The notes under the pieces are model-generated. The model saw nothing but the letters and a program-made list of their open reading frames with translations, searched no databases and was not told where the DNA came from. A stretch of DNA of 64,000 nucleotides from an uncultured Eubacteriales bacterium. Its GTDB lineage: Bacteria; Bacillota; Clostridia; Oscillospirales; CAG-272. Positions 52,762-61,529 of the stretch are shown piece by piece. Both the position numbers and the translations under genes were made by a program. The first letter of the stretch is position 1. Each line of letters opens with the position of its first letter. The stretch is taken from NCBI GenBank assembly GCA_900546315.1, contig URCP01000002.1:20325-84324 (forward strand). Direction: 5' to 3'.

Positions 52762-54216
52762 ATGAAACCGCGGAAGAACAGACTGTATGCCGCCATTCTT
52801 ATCTCCCTGCTCACACTGAGCTCCTGCGGCGGCACAATCAGCGACACAGAGACAGCCGAAACAAACAATGACACGACAGATGAAGTCACGACTGAAGCGG
52901 CAGAAAAACCGGAAATACCGGAAAACACGAACTACGAAGGGTACACCTTCCGTATACTGACCCGACCAGGAATGCGCCTCGACGAGGTATACGCGGAGGA
53001 AGCCAACGGAGATATACTATCGGATTCAATCCATAAGCGCAACAGAGAGGTCGAGGATAAGCTCGGGATGAAGTTCGATTTCATCGTCAGCAGCAGCGAC
53101 TACGAGACAGACGGATTGAGTCCGATCCTCGCCGGTGAGGATGAATATGACGCGATATCGACCTGCGGACGGTTAAGCTTTGTTTACGCGCAGAACAAGG
53201 CTGTTATGAATATATTCGACGTCCCATATATCGACCTCGACAAGAGCTGGTGGAATGAGGACATCGCCGACAGTCTCTCGATAAACGAAAAGCTGTACGG
53301 CGTTTCAGGCGATATCTCATACGCGACGCTTGATTCCTCGTTCGGTGTGGTATTCAATAAGAAGCTTTTCGATGACTACGGGCTTGAGTACCCGTATGAG
53401 ATGGTGCTCGACGGCACGTGGGTGTATGATAAGTTTGAGACATACGCGCGAAGCATCGGACAGGATCTGAACGTGGACGGGAAGATGGATATCGCCGACG
53501 ATCTCTTCGGCTACGGCGCGCATATGTGGATGGGCGGCGTCGAGGCGCTCTACAGTACCGGCAGCCGTGTCGTCACGACCGACTCCGAAGGGTATCCGAG
53601 GCTTTCGTTCTACAACGAAAAAGTCGTCGATATATACGACAGGTATACGGCGCTCGTAAGAAGCTCAGAGTGCTGCCACTTACAGCCAATGGGCGACGAC
53701 TATCTGCGCGCGTTCTGTTCCGGGCGGGTTGGCATGGCGGACACAAACATACGCAGTATGATTGAGGGGCATTTCCGCGACGCGGATGTCGATTACGGAT
53801 TCGTTCCGTTCCCGAAGTATGACGAAAACGTCGAAAAGTACTACTCGTTCGTCGACGCAGGTCAGAGTCTCTGGGTTGTGCCGGTGACCGTCTCTGACTC
53901 CTCCCGCACAGGCGTCGTGCTTGAGACGATGGCATATCTCGGTCAGAAGTATATAATCCCGGCTTATTACGACGTCACACTCCAGAAAAAGTATATGAGA
54001 GACGAGATGTCAATAGAAATGCTTGAGATTGTAAAGGATGGAGCAACATTCGACTTAGGATACTACAACAGCGAGCAGTTCGGCGGCAGCCTGGCGAACC
54101 CGGGAGCCGATTTGATGGCGAACAAGACGATGACCATAACATCGCTCTACAACAAATACGAGCAGTCGGTGAATACGCTCATCGACAAGTCGATGATATT
54201 CTACCTTGAGGACTGA
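52762..54216 (+). CDS. Extracellular solute-binding lipoprotein (module D)
   Basis: A 484-residue lipoprotein. ATG at 52762 follows AAAGGAG and opens a signal peptide with lipobox LSSC; the longer frame overlaps the preceding gene. Marks: LSDSIHKRNREVEDKLGM, SWWNEDIADSLSINEKLYGV, DGTWVYDKFETYA, DLNVDGKMDIADD, DYGFVPFPKYDENVEKYYSF and QKKYMRDEMSIEMLEIVK. The calcium-loop-like motif is degenerate. It lies between the Gfo/Idh gene and the DMT permease (33 nt on each scale), which should share its ligand. Confidence 0.88.
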   Translation: MKPRKNRLYAAILISLLTLSSCGGTISDTETAETNNDTTDEVTTEAAEKPEIPENTNYEGYTFRILTRPGMRLDEVYAEEANGDILSDSIHKRNREVEDKLGMKFDFIVSSSDYETDGLSPILAGEDEYDAISTCGRLSFVYAQNKAVMNIFDVPYIDLDKSWWNEDIADSLSINEKLYGVSGDISYATLDSSFGVVFNKKLFDDYGLEYPYEMVLDGTWVYDKFETYARSIGQDLNVDGKMDIADDLFGYGAHMWMGGVEALYSTGSRVVTTDSEGYPRLSFYNEKVVDIYDRYTALVRSSECCHLQPMGDDYLRAFCSGRVGMADTNIRSMIEGHFRDADVDYGFVPFPKYDENVEKYYSFVDAGQSLWVVPVTVSDSSRTGVVLETMAYLGQKYIIPAYYDVTLQKKYMRDEMSIEMLEIVKDGATFDLGYYNSEQFGGSLANPGADLMANKTMTITSLYNKYEQSVNTLIDKSMIFYLED

Positions 54217-54249
54217 CAATGTTCCGAGAGGCATCCGGAGGAAAATACT

Positions 54250-55116
54250 ATTTACTACGCACTTATAATGACCGCGGTGGTCATGTTCGGCTTTCAGTTT
54301 CTTGTGAGCCAGAAATTCGCGAAGCACACGGGGAGCGGCGCGCGCGCCGCTCTGATATTCCAGATCGGAAGCAATGTCTGCGGTCTCATCGTCATATCCG
54401 CCGTTTCGATGATACGAAACGGTGGTGTGACGTTCGGCGGCGTGAGCCTGTTCACGCTTCTGATGGCGACTCTGTCCGCGTGCAACTCGATCGCCTACAC
54501 AATATGCAGTCTGAAATCGCTCGGACGGATAAATCTTTCGCTCTATTCGGTCTTTTCAATGCTCGGCGGCATGGTTCTGCCGTTCATTCTCGGAGTCTGC
54601 TTCTTTGATGAGGGAATGAGCTTCGGGAAGCTGCTGTCTGCGGCGCTCATCACGGCGGCGCTCGCAGTCACCATTAAACCCGGCGAGGGAAAGGCGGGCG
54701 TCGGATACTATATAGGCGTATTCGTGCTGAACGGAATGAGCGGCGTCATATCGAAGCTCTATCAGTCCGCGCCGTTCGAAAAGGCGGACGAGTACGGATA
54801 TATGCTGCTCTGCGCGGCGGTTTCCGCCGTTATCTCGGTGGCGGCTCTGCTCTTTGTGAAAGGTGAGTACAAGAAACCGGACAGAGCCGCGGCGGGGGCA
54901 ATGGGCATCTGCGGAACGCTGAGCTACGCTGGCAACCTGATTCTTCTGATCGCGCTCGCGCACGTTCCGGCGTCCGCGCAGTATCCGCTCGTGACCGGCG
55001 GAGTCATGGCGGTCTCGACTCTGTTGTGCTTCTTTACCGACAAGAAACCGACTCACCGCGAGCTCATTTCGGTCGCGCTCTCGGTCTGCGGGATATTCGC
55101 GATGATACTTATCTGA
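54250..55116 (+). CDS. DMT/EamA-like 10-helix permease, ATT start (module D)
   Basis: A 288-residue membrane protein closely similar to the module A permease (INLSLYSVFSMLGGMVLPF, YYIGVFVLNGMSGVISK, ASAQYPLVTGGVMAVST). Comparison with that protein (MIYYGMITAAVAMF) shows that the true N-terminus is IYYALIMTAVVMF, which begins at an ATT codon 7 nt after GGAGGA; the first ATG (54268) has no ribosome site and would cut the first helix. So initiation at ATT is inferred. It is the last gene of the LacI-controlled operon with a Gfo/Idh protein and a solute-binding lipoprotein. Confidence 0.82.
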   Translation: MYYALIMTAVVMFGFQFLVSQKFAKHTGSGARAALIFQIGSNVCGLIVISAVSMIRNGGVTFGGVSLFTLLMATLSACNSIAYTICSLKSLGRINLSLYSVFSMLGGMVLPFILGVCFFDEGMSFGKLLSAALITAALAVTIKPGEGKAGVGYYIGVFVLNGMSGVISKLYQSAPFEKADEYGYMLLCAAVSAVISVAALLFVKGEYKKPDRAAAGAMGICGTLSYAGNLILLIALAHVPASAQYPLVTGGVMAVSTLLCFFTDKKPTHRELISVALSVCGIFAMILI

Positions 55117-55158
55117 CTTTAATAATCCCCGTCGAAAACAAATAAAAACAGCGACTGA

Positions 55159-55189
55159 CAAAATACGGCTGAAACATAGCCTTATTTTG
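55159..55189. terminator. Hairpin, probable terminator after module D
   Basis: CAAAATACGGCT and AGCCTTATTTTG with one mismatch around a 7-base loop, 40 nt after the permease stop. A/T-rich stem ends allow use from both sides. Confidence 0.6.
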
Positions 55190-55203
55190 CCAGCGCCGTT
55201 TTA

Positions 55204-55329
55204 TTATTCATTGACCATGTCAACCTTTTTCCATCCTCGTACATTTTTTATACACATTCTTTTTGCTATTTTGATCACCTTTCCTGCCTCCTTAGTCCTC
55301 AGCTTTGATGTCTTGACTAATTGTGGCAT
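55204..55329 (-). CDS. Possible small basic protein of 41 residues
   Basis: ATG at 55329 after ATGGGA, stop at 55204-55206: MPQLVKTSKLRTKEAGKVIK then IAKRMCIKNVRGWKKVDMVN and E. It is rich in Lys and Arg. It lies within 551 bases between the permease and cas3, and a terminator-like hairpin follows it. It could be a transposase remnant, a small regulator, or chance. The remaining bases up to the palindrome at 55562 show nothing supportable. Confidence 0.25.
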   Translation of the reverse strand: MPQLVKTSKLRTKEAGKVIKIAKRMCIKNVRGWKKVDMVNE

Positions 55330-55561
55330 ATTTCCCATGAGTTGGCAAGGTGTTCCGGCGTTTTGCCTTATGTATTTTTCGTGACCTTTTTCGGTGGTTT
55401 TCTTTTAGCATAAACAACGCTCGGAGGCAGGGATACCGAGCATATCCGATGCTTGTTCGAAAGACGAAGAAGTGTTTTTCATAAGTGCGCACAAGGATTT
55501 GATAAAACCGTATCTCTCACTGTTTCTGAATATTTATATATTGTGCGTTCGGCGTTTCCGA

Positions 55562-55583
55562 CAATTTCAGATATCTGAAATTG
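55562..55583. promoter_or_regulatory. 22-bp perfect palindrome upstream of the cas promoter
   Basis: CAATTTCAGAT followed at once by its exact complement ATCTGAAATTG, centred about 50 bp upstream of the cas -35 box. It has the form of a dimeric-regulator operator. Confidence 0.7.
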
Positions 55584-55617
55584 GTAATGATGACAAAATC
55601 TGAGCGCTATTCAAGGT

Positions 55618-55651
55618 CACTATTGACAAACTTCATAAATAGTGTTATAAT
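55618..55651 (+). promoter_or_regulatory. Consensus SigA promoter of the cas operon with inverted repeat
   Basis: TTGACA (55623-55628), 17 bp, TATAAT (55646-55651): a perfect consensus. CACTATT (55618-55624) and AATAGTG (55638-55644) form an inverted repeat that overlaps the -35 and spacer. Confidence 0.8.
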
Positions 55652-55685
55652 ATAGACATAAAAACTGTTGAAAGAATATTCGAAA

Positions 55686-58028
55686 ATGACAGCACACTTT
55701 AATAAACAAACCCAATGCGAGCAATCTCTTACAGATCACAGTCGTCACACGGCAGAGCTTACCGGATTCCGTCTTGCCGCTGTCAGATTCCGTTACACAG
55801 GGTATCTTACCGGACTTCTGCATGACCTTGGTAAGGGGACTGAACGTTTCAATGCTTATATACATGCTCCTGATGAGTACAGGCGCGGAGAAATCCACCA
55901 CGCGCCTTCCGGCGCGATTTTTGTTTATGAGCGCTGGTATCTTAAAGCAAAGTCACCTGTCGAAAAGCTCGCGGCGCAGATCATCGCCATGGTCATTTAC
56001 GGTCATCACGGCGGACTTATGGATGTTATCGCCCAGAACGGCGAGGAGCTTCTGAAAAACGCCCTCGGGCAAGACAAGCACGCGCTCGGATATGACGAAG
56101 CCGTTGACAATTTTATCGCCGGGACGGTGGGGACTGATGAGCTCGACCAGCTTTTTAACGAAGCGGTCAAAGAGTTTTCAGCATTTTTCGGAAAGCTCGC
56201 GGTGAACTTCCGCAGTGATCGGAAGTTTATCATGATAAGCCTGCTCGCGAGACTCATACTGAGCGCGCTGGTTGATTCGGACAGGTTTGACAGCGCCTGC
56301 TTTGAATATTCTGCTGATCCCTTTGCCGCACGCAATGATCCTGACTGGAGCGCGGCGCTCGCAGCACTTGACAATAAGCTCGCGGGATTCCCGTGTGCAA
56401 ATGAGATAGACCGAATCAGAAAAAAGATCTCGGATGAGTGCTTTACCGCGGCCAAAAAGGACGGCAATGTCTTCCGTCTGACTGTCCCGACTGGCGGCGG
56501 AAAGACTTTTTCGAGTCTCAGATTCGCGCTCGAACGCGCGGTTTCACACAAAAATGTCAATCGTATTTTTTATGTCATTCCGTTCAACACGATACTCGAC
56601 CAGAATGCGCGGGACATCCGCGACGCGCTCGGAAATACTATAGATATTCTTGAGAACCACTCGAACGTGATATTCGACGCCGATGATTCCGATGGATTTG
56701 AGGAATATACCAGACTCACCGAGCGCTGGGACGCTGATCTTGTCCTGACTTCTATGGTACGCTTCATGGACTCAATCTATGGAAAGAGCAACACCGATGC
56801 ACGTAGAATGTCGGCGCTGATCGGATCGGTTCTGATATTCGACGAGGTGCAGGCACTGCCGATAACCTGCCGGGTTTTATTCGAGTGCGCGGTCGACTTT
56901 TTAATGGAGTTCTGCGGCTGCACTGTGGTTCTGTGCACAGCGACTCAGCCTGTAACAGACCTCGATAACAAGCCGGAGGAGATAACAGGCGATGTTGAGC
57001 GGTTGTTTTCTTCAATGAAGCGGGTGAATATCCATGACGAGACACAAAAAATGCTCTCAGCAGAAGACGCCGCCGAACGGCTTTCCGGACTTATCGGAAA
57101 GTATGGTTCGTTGCTGATGATAGTCAACACAAAGCCGATGGCAAGAAAGCTCTACGAGTTAATGAAAGACCGTGTCACGAGCGTTCATCTGAGCACCGGA
57201 ATGTACCCGGAACACCGTCTGCGGCTTATCGACCGGATAAAATCCCGCGACAAATCGAAGCCGTTCTTCTGTGTCTCGACTTCACTAATTGAAGCCGGAA
57301 TAAACATCAGTTTTCCATGCGTCGTAAGAAGTCTCGCCGGACTCGGGAGCATATTGCAGGCGGCTGGTCGCTGCAACCGGAACGGTGAAAGTGAACGCGG
57401 AGAGGTCTTCGTCTGGCAGCTCGATGAAAATTTAAGAAATCTCCCGGAGATAAAAGCCGCCGCCGAGATAACACGCGGACTTCTGGTTGATGAAGAAAAT
57501 ATCGGTTCGCTTGAGAATATAAACATATATTTTGAGCGAGAGAGAGACAAGCTTCCTGAAATGATCTCGAAATTCTCTGACAAGCGAATAGGAGATTTCA
57601 AGAAGCTTGTTAAATTCCCGCTGTCTGCGATAAACTCTGAGACGACGATTTTCGATCTGCTCAGCACAGGTTTCAGAAGGAACTCTGCAAAAAATGAATT
57701 TGCTTTGAACTCCGCTTTCCGGACGGCGGGCGAGAATTTCCATGTGATCGACAGTCTGACTCGCGGAGTTCTTGTGCCTGAAGGGCGCGGAGCGGAGATA
57801 CTCGCGGAGCTCTGCGGCGAATTATCCTACGACAAGACAAAACTTCTGCTGCGTGAAGCGGCACAGTACAGCGTGTCGATTTACAGCGGAATGTTCAACT
57901 ATCTCAGAGAACAGAAGGCACTGATATACCTTGAGAATGTCGGTCTGTACGCGCTTCGCGACGGATGGTATGACGATGAGACCGGAATTATGACGGCAGC
58001 GGGCGAAATGAGCTTTCTTGGATTCTGA
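55686..58028 (+). CDS. cas3: Cas3 helicase-nuclease (type I-C)
   Basis: About 780 residues. An N-terminal HD nuclease carries DHSRHTAE, LLHDLGKGT and two His pairs (IHHAP, YGHHGG) within the first 115 residues, then the SF2 helicase with P-loop VPTGGGKTFSSL (about 268-279), DEVQ box in LIFDEVQAL, SAT-like LCTATQP and motif VI ILQAAGRCNRNGE. It unwinds and degrades the DNA strand exposed by Cascade. ATG at 55686 is chosen; an in-frame TTG lies at 55668. The site AAAGAA is weak. It is the first gene in the operon, driven by the promoter just upstream. Confidence 0.96.
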   Translation: MTAHFNKQTQCEQSLTDHSRHTAELTGFRLAAVRFRYTGYLTGLLHDLGKGTERFNAYIHAPDEYRRGEIHHAPSGAIFVYERWYLKAKSPVEKLAAQIIAMVIYGHHGGLMDVIAQNGEELLKNALGQDKHALGYDEAVDNFIAGTVGTDELDQLFNEAVKEFSAFFGKLAVNFRSDRKFIMISLLARLILSALVDSDRFDSACFEYSADPFAARNDPDWSAALAALDNKLAGFPCANEIDRIRKKISDECFTAAKKDGNVFRLTVPTGGGKTFSSLRFALERAVSHKNVNRIFYVIPFNTILDQNARDIRDALGNTIDILENHSNVIFDADDSDGFEEYTRLTERWDADLVLTSMVRFMDSIYGKSNTDARRMSALIGSVLIFDEVQALPITCRVLFECAVDFLMEFCGCTVVLCTATQPVTDLDNKPEEITGDVERLFSSMKRVNIHDETQKMLSAEDAAERLSGLIGKYGSLLMIVNTKPMARKLYELMKDRVTSVHLSTGMYPEHRLRLIDRIKSRDKSKPFFCVSTSLIEAGINISFPCVVRSLAGLGSILQAAGRCNRNGESERGEVFVWQLDENLRNLPEIKAAAEITRGLLVDEENIGSLENINIYFERERDKLPEMISKFSDKRIGDFKKLVKFPLSAINSETTIFDLLSTGFRRNSAKNEFALNSAFRTAGENFHVIDSLTRGVLVPEGRGAEILAELCGELSYDKTKLLLREAAQYSVSIYSGMFNYLREQKALIYLENVGLYALRDGWYDDETGIMTAAGEMSFLGF

Positions 58029-58044
58029 AAATGGAGGAGAAAAA

Positions 58045-58809
58045 ATGAAATATCCCAACAGGGTGTCATATCTGCTCTACGGCAGATACGCGCTGTTCAC
58101 AGACCCATCAACACGCGTCGGCGGAGAAAAATCCACTCTTTCTGTCCCGACCTATCAAGCACTGAAGGGCATAACCGAGAGCATCTACTGGAAACCGACG
58201 ATAACCTGGATAATCGACCGCGTACGGATTTTGAATCCGATCGTCACCGAGTCAAAGCATATCCGACCGATAAATTTCACGGATTCCGGCAACACGCTTT
58301 CAGTATACAATTATCTGAAATCGCCGCGCTATCAGGTAGAGGCGCATTTCATATTCAATGAGTTCCGACCGGAATATGAAAACGACCGTAACGAGGACAA
58401 GCATTTCAAGATAGCCGAACGCATGATAGAGCGCGGAGGCAGACGCGATATTTTCCTCGGTACGCGCGAGTGTCAGGGATATGTTGAGCCCTGCCGCTTC
58501 GGCGAGGGAGAAGGCGCGTATGACAAAACCGGAAGCATAAATCTCGGACTAATGCTGCACGGCTTTGATTATCCGGATGAGACGGGACGCGATATGCTCG
58601 GCGTCAGGTTCTGGCGTCCGACGATGACCGACGGAGTGATAGACTTCATAAAGCCATCGGAGTGTGATCGTCGGCTCTGCCGCGACATACGACCGATGAG
58701 AAAGAAGAATTTCAAGGAGTTTTCGGGGCTTGAGGAAGAAGCGCTGAGAAAGATTTACGAGGAGGTGGAGGAAGATGAGCTGGCTCGCGTCATTGAGCGA
58801 GACCTATGA
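58045..58809 (+). CDS. cas5c: Cas5c crRNA-processing endonuclease (type I-C)
   Basis: A 254-residue RAMP protein of type I-C Cascade. In this subtype there is no Cas6 and Cas5 cuts the pre-crRNA repeats. Seen: VSYLLYGRYALFTDPSTRVG, KSTLSVPTYQALKGITESIY, WKPTITWIIDRVRILNPI, HIRPINF and FLGTRECQGYVEPC. ATG at 58045 follows GGAGGAG and lies 16 nt after the cas3 stop; the open frame begins inside cas3 and is discounted. It overlaps cas8c by 35 nt, a translational coupling. Confidence 0.95.
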   Translation: MKYPNRVSYLLYGRYALFTDPSTRVGGEKSTLSVPTYQALKGITESIYWKPTITWIIDRVRILNPIVTESKHIRPINFTDSGNTLSVYNYLKSPRYQVEAHFIFNEFRPEYENDRNEDKHFKIAERMIERGGRRDIFLGTRECQGYVEPCRFGEGEGAYDKTGSINLGLMLHGFDYPDETGRDMLGVRFWRPTMTDGVIDFIKPSECDRRLCRDIRPMRKKNFKEFSGLEEEALRKIYEEVEEDELARVIERDL

Positions 58810-60613
58810 TAATTTCTACGGCGGCGCGTATGAACAGACCGGTGACCGCATAGTCCCGGTGGGATTTATCACAAAAGATGTGCTTTTTACGGTGCTTCTT
58901 GACGCTGACGGAAATTTCCGCGGCGCGGTCAGGAATGAGAAGAAGACGGTGCGGATTCCGTCATCGCCCGATGCCGCCGGACGCACCGGACCGCCTACAC
59001 CGTTTCCGCTTTATGATGAGCTCAGGTATATGGCCGGCGATTTGTCAGAAATGATCGGGCTTTCGTTTGAATCGTATTTCGAAAGCTATATTGCCGCGCT
59101 GCGTGATTGTAGTCAGGCGGAAGGCGCTCCGTCAGTACTCGGACTTCTGCTCGGCTATCTCGAGCGAAAAACGCTTGCAAACGATCTTAAAACTGCCGGG
59201 CACATAACCTACAAGAAGGATTTCGGGTCAAAAAGCGCGCTTGAAAAGCTGTACAAGGGTATGGTCGAATTCCGTATCTATGACGGCAGTGAACATGATT
59301 ATATCGGAATAGCCGATATGCCTGATGTACAGAAAAACTGGTCGAAGCGGCTGGTCGACTCTATGGGGAACTTCGGGCTTTGCTGCGCGAGCGGCGAGGT
59401 GACTGCAATAGCTGACAAGCACCCTAAGCTGTTCGGAAACACAAAGCTGATCTCATCCAAGGACGCGCAGAGGGTATTCCAGTACAGAGGGCGGTTCACT
59501 TCATCCGAAGACGCGTGCATGATCGGATATGAAACCTCCGAAAAGGCGCACAATACTCTGAGATGGCTTATTGGCAGACAGGGCTGCCGGAAATTCAGCC
59601 TTAATTTCGTCGCGTGGAGCAAGGAATGCTATGACGTCATTCAGCCGGATGCTGACCTTGAATTTCTTGGTATTGAACCAGAGACAAGGATTGACACGGC
59701 GGAGGATTACTCGAAATTCATCTCCGCGAGACTCGCGGGGTATCAGAAAAAGCCGGCGTATGAACCGGCAAACCATGTCATTTTGATGGGACTTGAGGCG
59801 GCGACACCCGGCAGAATGTCGATAAATTATTACGAGGAGCTCGGCGGCAGGGAATATCTCGACCGGCTCGGAAGGTGGTACGAAAACTGCTTCTGGCGGA
59901 TAAGCTGGTTTGACAATGACAAAAAACGGCGCACCGGCATGCTCACGCCGAGCCTTGAGGCAATCGGTAACGCGGTATTCGGCCGTGATGAGATGATGTC
60001 AGCAAAACGTGACGTTCGAGACGAAAAATCCGGCACAAAACAAGTCAGGCACTTCTACCTGAATATGCTCGCCTGTATTTCAGGTGGTCGTCACGCGCCG
60101 GTCGGATATACAATGACGGCGTATCACCGTGTTCTGAACCCGCAGAGCTTCAGGAATAGAAACGGCAGCTGGCAGAGAACGGATTGGATTGATTGCATGG
60201 GAGTCACACTCGCCATGCTCAAAAGCGCGGACACAAAGGAGGAATATAACGTGGCATTAAACGAAAAAGAGACCGACCGGAGCTATCTCTATGGGAGACT
60301 GACCGCGGTCGCTGATATTATCGAGTCAAGAGCTTTGTACGAGACAGACAGCGATCGTATGACAAACGCGGTACGGCTCTTCACTGTGATGCAGCAGCGT
60401 CCCGCGACAACATGGCAGAATCTCGAACAGAAACTGTCGCCGTACTTCGGGAAGCTCAGCGCGGCATCACGCGCGTGGTATAAGAGGATGATTGACTCGA
60501 TAATCGAGCTTGGCGACGATCTTATGGGGGATAACTCGCCCCTTTCGCCGCGCTTTATTGAAGGTTATCACAACCAACGATATGTTTTGCTAAGCAAAAA
60601 GAAGGAGAACTGA
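58775..60613 (+). CDS. cas8c: Cas8c (Csd1), Cascade large subunit
   Basis: A 612-residue large subunit that recognises the PAM. Recognised from FITKDVLFTVLLDADGNFR, SEMIGLSFESYFESY, CCASGEVTAIADKHPK, HNTLRWLIGRQGCRKFSLNF, VAWSKECY and KRRTGMLTPSLEAIGNAVFG, an order typical of Csd1. It starts inside the cas5 gene and ends 1 nt before the cas7 start. Cas11c, the small subunit, is usually made from an internal start in this gene. Confidence 0.95.
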   Translation: MSWLASLSETYDNFYGGAYEQTGDRIVPVGFITKDVLFTVLLDADGNFRGAVRNEKKTVRIPSSPDAAGRTGPPTPFPLYDELRYMAGDLSEMIGLSFESYFESYIAALRDCSQAEGAPSVLGLLLGYLERKTLANDLKTAGHITYKKDFGSKSALEKLYKGMVEFRIYDGSEHDYIGIADMPDVQKNWSKRLVDSMGNFGLCCASGEVTAIADKHPKLFGNTKLISSKDAQRVFQYRGRFTSSEDACMIGYETSEKAHNTLRWLIGRQGCRKFSLNFVAWSKECYDVIQPDADLEFLGIEPETRIDTAEDYSKFISARLAGYQKKPAYEPANHVILMGLEAATPGRMSINYYEELGGREYLDRLGRWYENCFWRISWFDNDKKRRTGMLTPSLEAIGNAVFGRDEMMSAKRDVRDEKSGTKQVRHFYLNMLACISGGRHAPVGYTMTAYHRVLNPQSFRNRNGSWQRTDWIDCMGVTLAMLKSADTKEEYNVALNEKETDRSYLYGRLTAVADIIESRALYETDSDRMTNAVRLFTVMQQRPATTWQNLEQKLSPYFGKLSAASRAWYKRMIDSIIELGDDLMGDNSPLSPRFIEGYHNQRYVLLSKKKEN

Positions 60614-60614
60614 A

Positions 60615-61529
60615 ATGGAGAATATCAGAAACAAAATTGACTTCGCGCTCGTATTTACCGCGACAAAATGCAATCCGAACGGCGACCCGCTCGACGGCAA
60701 CCGCCCGCGCACCGACATCGACGGCTTCGGAGAGGTATCGGATGTCTGCCTGAAACGCAAGATCAGAAATCGCGTGCTCGACATGGGCGGGAATATCTTC
60801 GTTCAGTCGGACGACAACCGCGGCGACGATTTCCGCTCACTCAGAGACAGAGCTGACGGCTGTGAGAAGCTCGTGGAAGCCTCAAAGTCAGGAAACAGAG
60901 ATAATTACGCGAAAGTGGCATGCAAGGAATGGTTTGACGTCAGAGCCTTTGGTCAGGTGTTCGCGTTCAAGGACAGCAAGAAGGCAAAGAAGAAGTCCGA
61001 CGAGGATCAGGACGAGGGTGAGAATTCCGATTCGGTATCAATCGGAATCCGCGGACCGGTCAGTGTGCAGATGGCTGTGAGTGCCGATCCGGTCGACATA
61101 AATATGATGCAGATCACTAAGTCGGTAAACCTCGAGACTGGCGACGACCCAGACAAGCGCGGCAAGGACACGATGGGAACGAAATATTTCGTGGACTTCG
61201 GAGTATACACGACCTTCGGCTCGATAAACGTCAAAATGGCTGAGAAAACCGGATTCACTGTCGAAGACGCGGATACGCTCAAAGAAGCTCTTCGCACGCT
61301 CTTTGTCAACGACGAGACCGCGGCACGCCCGTCAGGCTCAATGGAGGTCGTGAAGCTCATCTGGTGGACACATAACAACGAGATCGGTCAGTATTCGCCA
61401 GCGAAGGTACATAAGCTGCTGAATGTCGAAAAGAAGCCGGGCGTGACCACACCGCGGAGCATTGAGGATTACGATATAGCGGTCGGAGAGCTTCCAGGAC
61501 TCGCTTATGAAGATGTCGCTGTCAACTGA
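60615..61529 (+). CDS. cas7c: Cas7c (Csd2), Cascade backbone
   Basis: A 304-residue backbone subunit that coats the crRNA spacer. The start NKIDFALVFTATKCNPNGDP and the following RPRTDIDGFGEVSDVCLKRK are diagnostic, as is IGIRGPVSVQMAVSADPVDI later. ATG follows AAAGGAGAA. It overlaps cas4 by 23 nt. Confidence 0.96.
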   Translation: MENIRNKIDFALVFTATKCNPNGDPLDGNRPRTDIDGFGEVSDVCLKRKIRNRVLDMGGNIFVQSDDNRGDDFRSLRDRADGCEKLVEASKSGNRDNYAKVACKEWFDVRAFGQVFAFKDSKKAKKKSDEDQDEGENSDSVSIGIRGPVSVQMAVSADPVDINMMQITKSVNLETGDDPDKRGKDTMGTKYFVDFGVYTTFGSINVKMAEKTGFTVEDADTLKEALRTLFVNDETAARPSGSMEVVKLIWWTHNNEIGQYSPAKVHKLLNVEKKPGVTTPRSIEDYDIAVGELPGLAYEDVAVN

